From positions 1 through 29,955 of IMG/VR virus record IMGVR_UViG_3300043119_000167: a DNA stretch of 29,955 bases; one strand, given 5' to 3'. Position 1 is the stretch's first letter, and the number at the start of each line of letters is the position of its first letter. Made by a program: the position numbers and the translations under genes. Origin of the DNA: a virus. Below, piece by piece: positions 1-6,474 of the stretch. The notes below the pieces were generated by a model. It was not told the origin of the DNA. It saw only the letters and a list, made by a program, of their open reading frames with translations, and did not search any database.

Positions 1-5
1 ACAAA

Positions 6-506
6 ATGAAAGATAAATACTATTCTTCTCACGATAACTATTTTAATATTAATCGTAAATACGATCATGCAAGTGATCGTTTAATTAATCAAATAATTGA
101 ATGTCGAGTAGACGACGCTGCCTATTTACCTTGCCGTTCACACCCAAATGATGCGGGTGCAGATTTAAAAAGCACCGAAACTTGCGAAATTTATCCTGGC
201 GAACAAAAACTTATTGATACCGGAGTAGCTGTCAAAATTCCAGAAGGCTACGGAGGCTTTATTTTCAATAGGAGTTCGCAAGGGAAAAAAGGCATTACAA
301 TCCCACATTCAGTAGGAGTCATTGATTCAGACTATCGTGGAAATTTAAAAGTTTTGCTAAAAAATATTTCAGGCGAGCGTTGTATAATTGGCGCAGGTGA
401 CCGAATTGCTCAGCTGGTAATTATGCCGGTTTTGTTATGTGGATTTGTAGACGCATGGAATGATACAGACAGAGGTACTGGCGGTTTTGGCAGTACCGGT
501 AAATAA
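6..506 (+). CDS. dut: dUTPase (deoxyuridine 5'-triphosphate nucleotidohydrolase)
   Basis: Hydrolyses dUTP to dUMP and pyrophosphate, keeping uracil out of phage DNA and supplying dUMP for thymidylate synthesis. All five motifs of the trimeric dUTPase family are visible: motif 1 DAGADLKS (residues 49-56), motif 2 NRSSQGKKG (88-96), motif 3 GVIDSDYRGNLKV (104-116, with the catalytic-type Asp and Tyr), motif 4 GAGDRIAQLVI (129-139) and the C-terminal glycine-rich motif 5 RGTGGFGSTG (156-165). The core begins near residue 30. The first 30 residues are a polar extension, and because the gene starts 6 bases into the window an earlier start cannot be excluded. The next gene, a ribonucleotide reductase, begins 9 bases after the stop, so the two are almost certainly one operon for nucleotide supply. 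Function is very secure; the exact start is less so. Confidence 0.96.
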   Translation: MKDKYYSSHDNYFNINRKYDHASDRLINQIIECRVDDAAYLPCRSHPNDAGADLKSTETCEIYPGEQKLIDTGVAVKIPEGYGGFIFNRSSQGKKGITIPHSVGVIDSDYRGNLKVLLKNISGERCIIGAGDRIAQLVIMPVLLCGFVDAWNDTDRGTGGFGSTGK

Positions 507-515
507 AGGAATAAA

Positions 516-2480
516 ATGAACGTAAGTACAAGAGCACAAGTAATTACCAGACGCACCTACAACCGACCCACATCGGATGACGGCAAACAATTTGAAACAT
601 GGCAAGAAACAGTTGCCCGTGTTATTGACCACCAAGAGTGGCTGTGGCAACGAGCAGTAGATCGCGACCTAAACGACTTAGAGTATGCTGAGCTTTATGA
701 CCTAGAGCAGTTAATGCTAGATCGCAAAGTATTAATGAGTGGCCGCACACTGTGGCTTGGTGGCACAAATGTTGCTAAAACTCGTGAAGCATCACAATTT
801 AATTGCAGTTTCACACACGTTGAAACTGTATACGACGTAGTAGACTGTTTGTGGCTATTGCTACAAGGTTGTGGTGTTGGATTCAAACCAATTGTTGGTA
901 CACTAAATGGTTTCTCAAAGCCAATTAAAAATATTCAAGTAGTACGAAGCACACGTACTGATAAGGGCGGAAATGAAGAAAATGCTGAGTTTTGGGATGC
1001 TCAAACAAAAACTTGGACACTACAAGTTGGTGATAGTGCAGAAGCTTGGGCAAAGTCTATTGGTAAGTTGCTTGCTGGTAAATATGCCGCAGACACGCTT
1101 GTTCTTGACTTTTCGCAATTACGTCCTGCAGGCGAAAGGTTAAAAGGCTATGGATGGATTTCTAGTGGTGACTCAGCAATTAGTACGGCTTATGTTGCAA
1201 TTGCTAATATCCTTAATGGTCGTGCCGATAGCCTTCTTACTCGCATGGACATTCTCGATATTGTCAATCATTTGGGCACTATTTTGTCTAGTCGTCGCAG
1301 CGCTGAGATCGCTCTTTTTGACTATGACCAGCCAGAGTGGGAAGAATTCGCAGTAGCCAAAAAAGACTGGTGGTTGCACAACAATCAACACCGCACACAG
1401 TCAAATAACTCACTAGTGTTTAAAAAGAAGCCACTGCGTAGTGACTTAGAGCGTATTTTTGCAATGATGATTGAAGCAGGCGGTTCGGAGCCGGGCTTTA
1501 TCAACGAAGTAGAAGCCTTACGCCGCGCTCCTTGGTTTAAAGGTGCAAATCCTTGTGTTGAAATCTTGCTAGGCAATAAATCATTCTGTAACTTAACAGA
1601 AACTGATATTGGTAAGTTCAAAGGCAACACAGCTGGCTTGCATTCAGCAATTCGCTTAGCTGCTCGTGCTAACTATCGTCAAACTTGTGTTAACTTGCGT
1701 GATGGTATCTTGCAAGAATCTTGGCACTTAAACAACTACTTTATGCGTCTTTGCGGAGTAGGTTTAACTGGTATTGCAATGCGTCCTGACATGGGAAGCT
1801 ATGACTACGAGTACTTAAAGCGTACAGCTACATCAGCAGCAATGGGTATGGCACTAGAACTTGGTTTGCCTGCACCTAAAAACATTACTTGCGTTAAGCC
1901 GTCGGGTACCTTGTCTAAGATCATGGACACCACAGAAGGCGTGCACAAGCCACTAGGCAAGTACATCTTCAACAATGTTCAGTTTAGTAAGCATGACCCA
2001 GTAGTAGATAAACTACGTGCTGCAAACTATCGTGTAATTAACCATCCTACTGATGATAGTGGCGTACTAGTAACATTCCCAGTTGCTTGGGAAGGTATTC
2101 CGTTTGACAAAGTTGACGGCAAAGAAGTTAACTTAGAGTCAGCTGTGGTACAGCTAGAGCGTTATAAATTGCTGCAAACATCATGGAATCAGCAAAATAC
2201 TTCAGTAACTATTAGTTACGACCCAACTGAAGTACCAGCAATTATTTCATGGTTGCTTGAAAACTGGGATTGTTATGTAGGTGTGTCATTTATCTATCGC
2301 ACAGACCCAACAAAAACAGCCAAAGATCTTGGCTACCTTTACCTTCCACAAGAAGTAGTAACCCAACAAGACTATGATGCGTATGTTAAAGTACTTGGTG
2401 TAGTTGACCTTAACAACACAAATAGTTTTGATGAACTTGTTGATGCAGAGTGCGCAACAGGTGCTTGTCCAGTAAAATAA
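516..2480 (+). CDS. nrdJ: Adenosylcobalamin-dependent (class II, monomeric) ribonucleoside-triphosphate reductase
   Basis: Reduces ribonucleotides to deoxyribonucleotides using a B12-derived radical. It looks like the monomeric Lactobacillus leichmannii type: NPCVEILLGNKSFC gives Cys347, Glu349 and Cys358 with the same spacing as the known C408/E410/C419 active site. Cys97 (in NCSF) fits the first redox cysteine, and the tail CATGAC (Cys646, Cys651) fits the C-terminal shuttle pair with the expected 5-residue spacing. The phosphate-binding PSGT lies at 462-465. At 654 aa it is shorter than the roughly 740-aa bacterial enzyme but has every catalytic element. The start is supported by AAAGGA upstream and 9-base spacing from dut. 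No separate subunit or activase gene is adjacent, consistent with class II, and no cobalamin riboswitch is visible in the short gap. The host must supply or import cobalamin (inference). Confidence 0.95.
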   Translation: MNVSTRAQVITRRTYNRPTSDDGKQFETWQETVARVIDHQEWLWQRAVDRDLNDLEYAELYDLEQLMLDRKVLMSGRTLWLGGTNVAKTREASQFNCSFTHVETVYDVVDCLWLLLQGCGVGFKPIVGTLNGFSKPIKNIQVVRSTRTDKGGNEENAEFWDAQTKTWTLQVGDSAEAWAKSIGKLLAGKYAADTLVLDFSQLRPAGERLKGYGWISSGDSAISTAYVAIANILNGRADSLLTRMDILDIVNHLGTILSSRRSAEIALFDYDQPEWEEFAVAKKDWWLHNNQHRTQSNNSLVFKKKPLRSDLERIFAMMIEAGGSEPGFINEVEALRRAPWFKGANPCVEILLGNKSFCNLTETDIGKFKGNTAGLHSAIRLAARANYRQTCVNLRDGILQESWHLNNYFMRLCGVGLTGIAMRPDMGSYDYEYLKRTATSAAMGMALELGLPAPKNITCVKPSGTLSKIMDTTEGVHKPLGKYIFNNVQFSKHDPVVDKLRAANYRVINHPTDDSGVLVTFPVAWEGIPFDKVDGKEVNLESAVVQLERYKLLQTSWNQQNTSVTISYDPTEVPAIISWLLENWDCYVGVSFIYRTDPTKTAKDLGYLYLPQEVVTQQDYDAYVKVLGVVDLNNTNSFDELVDAECATGACPVK

Positions 2481-2492
2481 ACCTTTAATAAA

Positions 2493-2681
2493 ATGAATCA
2501 AAATCCAGAACTAAACTTTGTATTAACAATGCAAGAAGCAAATACAGTTTTAGCAGCACTACAAGAGCTACCAGCTAAAATTGCTAACCCTCTTACGCAA
2601 AAGATTACAGAACAAGCTAAACCACAAATTGAAGAGTTGCAAACAGCTGCTGAAAATGCTGCTGTAGTAACAGAAATTTAA
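2493..2681 (+). CDS. Small conserved phage protein (62 aa), function unknown
   Basis: A 62-aa protein beginning MNQNPELNFVLTMQEANTVL. It has an amphipathic, mostly helical composition: an N-terminal NFVLT segment, a central LPAKIANPLTQKI stretch and a Gln/Glu-rich helical tail. Short proteins with this NFVLT...EL.AKI...LI.KI pattern recur as hypotheticals in many tailed phages (recognised by pattern only). It starts 12 bases after the nrdJ stop and ends 14 bases before a strong terminator, so it is the last gene of the dut-nrdJ operon. No cysteines, signal peptide or membrane segment are seen. The gene is probably real because of its codon-like composition, tight packing and the terminator. 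Its role is not known. Confidence 0.75.
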   Translation: MNQNPELNFVLTMQEANTVLAALQELPAKIANPLTQKITEQAKPQIEELQTAAENAAVVTEI

Positions 2682-2695
2682 TATTAAACAAAAAG

Positions 2696-2726
2696 CCCCC
2701 ATAAAGAAATTTATGGGGGTTTTTTT
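2696..2726 (+). terminator. Rho-independent terminator of the dut-nrdJ operon
   Basis: A perfect 10-bp stem CCCCCATAAA / TTTATGGGGG (2696-2705 with 2710-2719) closed by a GAAA loop and followed by seven Ts. It lies 14 bases after the 62-aa gene and ends the nucleotide-metabolism transcript. The opposite strand has a shorter A-rich flank, so the site is mainly directional. Confidence 0.93.
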
Positions 2727-2825
2727 GTTCTTAAAATTTGTAAGCATTTTTACACGCCCTTGCCCAAAAAATTGGTGCATAATTACGTAACGATTTTTAA
2801 CAATCTCTTGCCCTAAAAATAACCA

Positions 2826-2854
2826 TTGACTTTTCGAGCGTTTTGGTATATAAT
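2826..2854 (+). promoter_or_regulatory. Sigma70-type promoter for the Gly-rich/Dps/fibre cassette
   Basis: TTGACT (2826-2831), a 17-base spacer, then TATAAT (2849-2854): one mismatch from the full consensus with ideal spacing. Transcription should start near 2861, giving a leader of about 65 nt to the ATG at 2926. It sits in the only sizeable non-coding gap on the plus strand (2682-2925). A partial copy of the surroundings lies just upstream: TTGCCC plus an A-run at 2760 and 2808, and an ATAATTAC at 2779 and 2850. This looks like an old promoter duplication, but the upstream copy has no -35 hexamer. Confidence 0.85.
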
Positions 2855-2882
2855 TACATCAGTTCTCAGAAATTGAGTACTG

Positions 2883-2901
2883 CGCGTGATACGCGGTATC
2901 A
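2883..2901 (+). promoter_or_regulatory. Two mutually exclusive hairpins in the 5' leader
   Basis: Two overlapping inverted repeats lie in the leader. CGCGT-GAT-ACGCG (2883-2895) and TGATAC-GCG-GTATCA (2887-2901) share the bases 2887-2895, so only one can form at a time. They lie about 20-40 nt after the predicted transcription start and just before the AAAGGA ribosome site. They could affect translation or mRNA stability, or be a protein-binding site. Function is inferred from position only. Confidence 0.45.
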
Positions 2902-2925
2902 TGGAATTCGTGAAAGGAAAAAATC

Positions 2926-3864
2926 ATGGATGAAACGACAGGCGTACCAGAAGAACCAGCAGTAACTGCACCCGTGGTTAATCAACCAGATATAACCAAA
3001 GCAATTACTGATGATTTAATGAGTGCGCTCAACGATCAGGCTAATCAATCTCGTAAATACTACGAGAAGTTAGCAAAACAAATTAAACAAGTTGCTGAAA
3101 CTAAAGAAACAGCAACACCTCAAGGAGATACAAAAATGGCAGAAATTATGACACCAGGTATGATTATGGGTATGGGCGGTAACGGCGGTGACGGACTATT
3201 CGGTGGAGGCGGCGGTGGCGGTCTTATTGGTGGTTTAATCTTGGGTAGTTTACTACGTCAAGGTAATGGCGGTTTATTTGGTAATGACGGCAATGGTGCT
3301 GGCGCTGCTGGAGCAATGCTACGCAGCCCTCCAGAACAAGTAACAGCTAATATGAGCTTAATGCAAGCTATTGGCGCAGTAGACAAATCAGTTTCAGTTA
3401 ACGCTGCAATGTTTGAAGCTAGTCAAGCAAACCAATCACTGGGTTTAACAACACAGTTAAATTCACAAACATCTAGCTTAGCTGGACGCATTGCTGATGT
3501 AAATCAAAACGTAATGGAAAACCGTTATGAATTGGCTAAAGATATTGCAGCTGATGGTGACCGTACACGTTCACTAATTACAGCACAATACGAAGCTACA
3601 CTAAACCGTCAACTAGGCGATGCAAATGCAGAAATTATTGCGCTACGTAACCGTGCAGCTCTTGATGCAGCTACAAATGGTATTACACTAACTAATACCA
3701 ATAACATCAACCAAATGCAACAACAAACACAATCACAACAACAGTATGCACAACTAGCACACATGATTTATGGTCTAGGCCAAAACATTACAAATGGTGC
3801 AATTAACGTTGGTAGCGGTACGCTAACAGCTAACCCAACCAACACAAATACAGCTATTCGCTAA
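2926..3864 (+). CDS. Glycine-rich, Gln-rich conserved phage protein (312 aa; possible second start at codon 71)
   Basis: Not recognised as a named family. Three parts are visible. Residues 1-70 are acidic and helical. Residues 71-135 are Met- and Gly-rich, with runs of Gly around a short hydrophobic LIGGLILGSLL (a possible membrane or packing segment). Residues 140-312 are helical, coiled-coil-like and rich in Ala, Asn and Gln, including a Gln cluster near 265-275. It is preceded by a clear AAAGGA site and is the first gene after the 2826 promoter. An AAGGAG motif correctly placed before the in-frame ATG at 3136 predicts a second, 242-aa product starting MAEIMTPGMIMGMGG. A terminator follows, then the Dps gene. 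A virion-associated or structural role is plausible because fibre-like genes follow, but nothing in the sequence proves it. Confidence 0.8.
   Translation: MDETTGVPEEPAVTAPVVNQPDITKAITDDLMSALNDQANQSRKYYEKLAKQIKQVAETKETATPQGDTKMAEIMTPGMIMGMGGNGGDGLFGGGGGGGLIGGLILGSLLRQGNGGLFGNDGNGAGAAGAMLRSPPEQVTANMSLMQAIGAVDKSVSVNAAMFEASQANQSLGLTTQLNSQTSSLAGRIADVNQNVMENRYELAKDIAADGDRTRSLITAQYEATLNRQLGDANAEIIALRNRAALDAATNGITLTNTNNINQMQQQTQSQQQYAQLAHMIYGLGQNITNGAINVGSGTLTANPTNTNTAIR
3123..3138 (+). promoter_or_regulatory. Internal ribosome-binding site and in-frame start codon
   Basis: AAGGAG (positions 3122-3127) is followed after 8 bases by ATG at 3136, in the same frame as the 312-aa gene (codon 71). This is as good as or better than the site used at 2926. 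It predicts a nested shorter protein of 242 aa ending at 3864, or alternatively that the shorter form is the main product. Confidence 0.6.
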
Positions 3865-3874
3865 TATTTGACCA

Positions 3875-3909
3875 AAGCCCCCTCAGCCACAAGCCGTGGG
3901 GGCTTTTTT
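3875..3909 (+). terminator. Rho-independent terminator between the Gly-rich gene and dps
   Basis: AAGCCCCC (3875-3882) pairs with GGGGGCTT (3898-3905) around a 15-nt loop that itself contains a CCAC/GTGG mini-stem, followed by a T-run to 3909. The dps ribosome site (AGGAG, 3913-3917) begins only four bases later, and no convincing promoter lies between them. Downstream expression therefore probably depends on incomplete termination. Confidence 0.85.
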
Positions 3910-3923
3910 ACTAGGAGAATAAA

Positions 3924-4445
3924 ATGGCAGACCCAACACAAATGGTAGCAACAGGAATGGCTACTAGACCTCTTCCACCTGTAGATGCACAGTACGCAGA
4001 TTTACAACAATCTACTCGCAAAGCTTTTGCTAGTACGTACGGATTTTTATTAGTAACTCAATGCTATCACTGGAACGTAAATGGACCAAATTTTTTAGAT
4101 TATCATGATTTATTTGGCAGAATATACAAAGAAGTAGACAAAAAACTAGACGATTTTGCAGAACATGTACGCACTATTGGTGCTTATGTACCAGCAAAGT
4201 TTACCAAATTACTAAGCTTATCCAGCGTAGTAGAGCCAGATTATCCAACAGGAACTTGGCCTCTATCAACTGAAATGATTAGTAATCTTTACCTTGCAAA
4301 CAGTTTATTAAACAATGACTTAATGGATGCTTACAACAAAGCAGAAATGTCACGTGAGTATGGATTAGCTAACTTTTTAGCAGAACGCATGGATCAACAC
4401 CGTAAGCATGGCTGGATGCTTTACTCAACAATGAAAGTAGAATAA
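3924..4445 (+). CDS. dps: Dps-family ferritin-like protein (DNA protection during starvation)
   Basis: Dps proteins form 12-subunit shells that oxidise Fe(II) with hydrogen peroxide and store iron, shielding DNA from oxidative damage. The four-helix core and intersubunit ferroxidase pattern are visible: HWNVNGPNF (His49), YHDLF (His61) and LDDFAEHVRTIGA (Asp76, Glu80). The spacings equal those of E. coli His51, His63, Asp78 and Glu82. The position equivalent to Asp67 is Gly65, a loss or substitution of one ligand. The last helix ERMDQHRKHGWML (154-166) is typical of the family. The N-terminal 25 residues contain no Lys and only one Arg, and there is no basic C-terminal tail, so non-specific DNA binding by tails is unlikely. 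The start is fixed by AGGAG 6 bases upstream. The next gene starts one base after its stop (TAATATG). Dps in a phage genome is unusual; the family assignment is strong, the role in infection unknown. Confidence 0.9.
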   Translation: MADPTQMVATGMATRPLPPVDAQYADLQQSTRKAFASTYGFLLVTQCYHWNVNGPNFLDYHDLFGRIYKEVDKKLDDFAEHVRTIGAYVPAKFTKLLSLSSVVEPDYPTGTWPLSTEMISNLYLANSLLNNDLMDAYNKAEMSREYGLANFLAERMDQHRKHGWMLYSTMKVE

Positions 4446-4446
4446 T

Positions 4447-4920
4447 ATGTTAACCAATACAAATAATTTAACTCAATCACAAGTTCAAACTCAAACACTT
4501 GCACCACTACCACCACTGTTTCCAGTATTTCCTTTTATTCCTGACCACGACTTGTTTATTAACAGTATTATTAGTGGAGGAATACCAGGTCCCCAAGGCC
4601 CACCAGGTCCAGCAGGCCCAGCTGGTCCACCAGGCATCCCAGGCTTAGTGCCAGTTACAATTGTAACCACAACACCTTATTTAGCTGATTTAACTGACTA
4701 CTATCTACCAGTAACTTTAGCAACACCAGGTTCTGTAATACTACCAGTAGCACCTACAGGAACAGTATTTATTATTAAAGACATTAGCGGCACAGCTAAC
4801 ATTAACCCAATTACCATAACTGCTAGTACTACCATTGACGGTGCTGCTAGCGCAATTATTAACACACCATACGGCAGCTTAACATTTATATTTAATGGCG
4901 TCGAATGGAACATTGTTTAA
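4447..4920 (+). CDS. Collagen-like fibre protein, paralog 1
   Basis: 157 aa. Residues 1-45 are Pro/Leu-rich and hydrophilic, followed by a short collagen-like Gly-X-Y tract (from about residue 48, GPQGPPGPAG and on to about residue 70) that would form a trimeric triple helix. A beta-rich C-terminal domain from about 75 follows. That domain carries the signature shared with the next two genes: DYYLPV..., a Leu-Pro step, VFIIKD, TIDGAA, PYGSLT and a terminal F.G..W.I. Such modules are common at the ends of phage fibres and appendages. It starts one base after the dps stop (TAATATG) with no separate Shine-Dalgarno site, so it is probably translated by coupling from dps. Likely a virion surface appendage or decoration; the exact location is not known. 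Confidence 0.8.
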   Translation: MLTNTNNLTQSQVQTQTLAPLPPLFPVFPFIPDHDLFINSIISGGIPGPQGPPGPAGPAGPPGIPGLVPVTIVTTTPYLADLTDYYLPVTLATPGSVILPVAPTGTVFIIKDISGTANINPITITASTTIDGAASAIINTPYGSLTFIFNGVEWNIV

Positions 4921-4929
4921 GGAAACAAT

Positions 4930-5328
4930 ATGAGCTATACAAATAACCCAACAACAATCTTAGCCGGAACAGGCATCACAGTAGCACCTACAACTGGCAC
5001 AGGTGCCAATACTATTACAATTAGTGCAACAGGAACACCTGTTCAAGCTGTACAAATTGCTGTAGCTACTCCTGTAACAGTAACCAATGCTGACGACGTT
5101 GTAAGCGTTGAAGTTCCTGGCCCAGTTGCAGTAGCAGTAAATCTACCTGCTGGTGTAACAGGGCAAGTATTTTATATCAAAGACGGCTTAGGTTTAGCAG
5201 CCCCAGCAACTCCTATTACCATTACGCCTGCCGCCGGTACTATTGATGGAGCAGCAACTGCTACTATTGACGCACCTTATGGCGCACTAACGCTTGTTTA
5301 TTCAGGCACACAATGGTTAATACTATAA
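4930..5328 (+). CDS. Fibre-like beta-rich protein, paralog 2
   Basis: 132 aa. The N-terminus ILAGTGITVAPTTGTG resembles the GTG(I/L)T linker found between fibre modules. The C-terminal domain (about 50-132) aligns with the neighbouring proteins: DDVVSVEV, NLPAGVTGQVFYIKDG, GTIDGAATATI, APYGALTLVYSGTQW. There is no collagen tract. It has its own AAGGA site 5 bases before ATG. Its stop is followed after one base by the next ATG (TAATATG). It probably arose by tandem duplication with its neighbours. Role as in paralog 1: an appendage or decoration subunit, function inferred. Confidence 0.78.
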   Translation: MSYTNNPTTILAGTGITVAPTTGTGANTITISATGTPVQAVQIAVATPVTVTNADDVVSVEVPGPVAVAVNLPAGVTGQVFYIKDGLGLAAPATPITITPAAGTIDGAATATIDAPYGALTLVYSGTQWLIL

Positions 5329-5329
5329 T

Positions 5330-5779
5330 ATGAGCTATAGTAGACCACCTGTACCAGGCATTGCATTAAAGCAAAATCCAGCTATAGTATCACCAGGCAG
5401 TGTACTGCAGGTATTAGACTCAAATATTTCTTCAACTACTGAGCTTGGAGTAGTTCAGGTTGGTAGTGGTTTGAGTATTACACCGCTAGGCGTATTAAGT
5501 GCAATCAATAATTCTATAATTAATGTAAAACTAACTAACACAGACTATACAGCTAACGCAGACGATTATTATATTGGCGCTACTAAAAAAGATATAAAAA
5601 TTACACTACCTGTTGGAGTAGTTGGCAAAATTTACGTAGTTAAAAATCAAATTAATGGAAACGTTGAAGTAAAAGGCTCTGCTGGGCAAAAACTAGATAC
5701 TTCTTCTGATAAAAATTTAGGCTCTGAAGCTAGCATTACGGTCGTATTTGACGGCACTCGTTGGAACATTATTAACTAA
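5330..5779 (+). CDS. Fibre-like beta-rich protein, paralog 3
   Basis: 149 aa. A Pro-containing N-terminus (SYSRPPVPGIALKQNP) and a TTELGVVQVGSGLSI linker typical of phage fibres precede the shared C-terminal module: ANADDYYIGATKKDIKITLP, GKIYVVKNQ, SITVVFDGTRWNII. It is the most diverged of the three, with the TIDGAA core replaced by a KLDTSSD segment. It is joined to paralog 2 by TAATATG without its own ribosome site. It is the last gene of the plus-strand unit and ends just before a bidirectional terminator. Confidence 0.78.
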   Translation: MSYSRPPVPGIALKQNPAIVSPGSVLQVLDSNISSTTELGVVQVGSGLSITPLGVLSAINNSIINVKLTNTDYTANADDYYIGATKKDIKITLPVGVVGKIYVVKNQINGNVEVKGSAGQKLDTSSDKNLGSEASITVVFDGTRWNIIN

Positions 5780-5781
5780 CA

Positions 5782-5815
5782 AAAAAGCCCGCACAATTGC
5801 TTGTGCGGGCTTTTT
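5782..5815. terminator. Bidirectional terminator between convergent operons
   Basis: A perfect 10-bp stem GCCCGCACAA / TTGTGCGGGC (5787-5796 with 5801-5810), loop TTGC, is flanked by A-runs on the left and T-runs on the right that could extend the pairing by 5 bp. It lies between the stop of the plus-strand fibre gene (5779) and the stop of the minus-strand 211-aa gene (5817), and works for both directions. Confidence 0.95.
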
Positions 5816-5816
5816 C

Positions 5817-6452
5817 TTATTCAGTGTCTAGTAAACTATCTTCGTCGTCAATGTCATTTAAATCAACAATGTCTTCTGGTCCTAGTTCGGAAAATACTAT
5901 TACTAGTATGTCACGATAAGGTTGCTCTACTAAATGTAGGTCTAGTAGATAAGTATCTAAGTGATTGTTGCGTAGTAGTTGCGCATGATACATAAACTGA
6001 CCAAATGCCTCTAGTTCTTCACTAATGTTTTCGTTAGCATAGTTTTCTAGTATTTGTGCAGCAGCTTGCAGCATTGGTTCTGGAATATGTGCTTTTGTTA
6101 CACGCAGTATGCGTAGTACTTTGCTTTCGCGCGCACGCATAATTTGATTGCGTTTTGCGGTACTCCACGAGTATCCGCCATCACCACCCCACAAATCCCA
6201 AGCTACTCTACCCTTACTTGGAAAACCTTCTTCACCACTGCGGAATCCAGTTGCGGACTTGTCTGTTTCATGTCGCGAAAAAAATGAGTACATTCTTAAC
6301 ACAACACTCTCGGATAGCGGTTCACGATCTTTTAGTTGATTAGCACGAGCTAGACCCACTAGTGTACCGCCAGGCTCACCATCAGCTTTCCAAGCCAAGG
6401 CACGTTTAGCGGCAGTTGCCATGCCGGTTGTTGGTTTGTATGTTTTTGCCAT
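5817..6452 (-). CDS. Conserved phage protein with KPT.GM..AKR.L.W / RVAWDLWGGDGG domain (211 aa)
   Basis: The first 110 residues carry a recognisable phage-associated pattern: YKPTTGMATAAKRALAWK (5-22), GGTLVGLARANQL (28-40), LSESVVLRMYSFFSRHE (46-62), FRSGEEGFPSKGRVAWDLWGGDGG (70-93) and an SWSTAKRNQI run. The same module occurs in many phage proteins, sometimes attached to other domains, but its biochemical role is not known to me. The C-terminal 100 residues are helical and end in a very acidic tail (DIDDEDSLLDTE). It has its own promoter and a palindromic element immediately upstream (6475-6503). AAGG precedes the ATG. It is the last gene on this strand before the bidirectional terminator. 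I assign no function. Confidence 0.85.
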   Translation of the reverse strand: MAKTYKPTTGMATAAKRALAWKADGEPGGTLVGLARANQLKDREPLSESVVLRMYSFFSRHETDKSATGFRSGEEGFPSKGRVAWDLWGGDGGYSWSTAKRNQIMRARESKVLRILRVTKAHIPEPMLQAAAQILENYANENISEELEAFGQFMYHAQLLRNNHLDTYLLDLHLVEQPYRDILVIVFSELGPEDIVDLNDIDDEDSLLDTE

Positions 6453-6474
6453 ATTTTATACCTTAGAAAGCACT

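Noticed and set aside
2682-2925. Possible tRNA or small RNA gene in the largest plus-strand gap
   Set aside because: No cloverleaf or conserved T-arm is seen; the gap is explained by a terminator, a promoter and leader hairpins.
5801-5995. 64-aa plus-strand frame starting in the terminator
   Set aside because: It begins inside the bidirectional terminator and runs opposite the conserved 211-aa gene.
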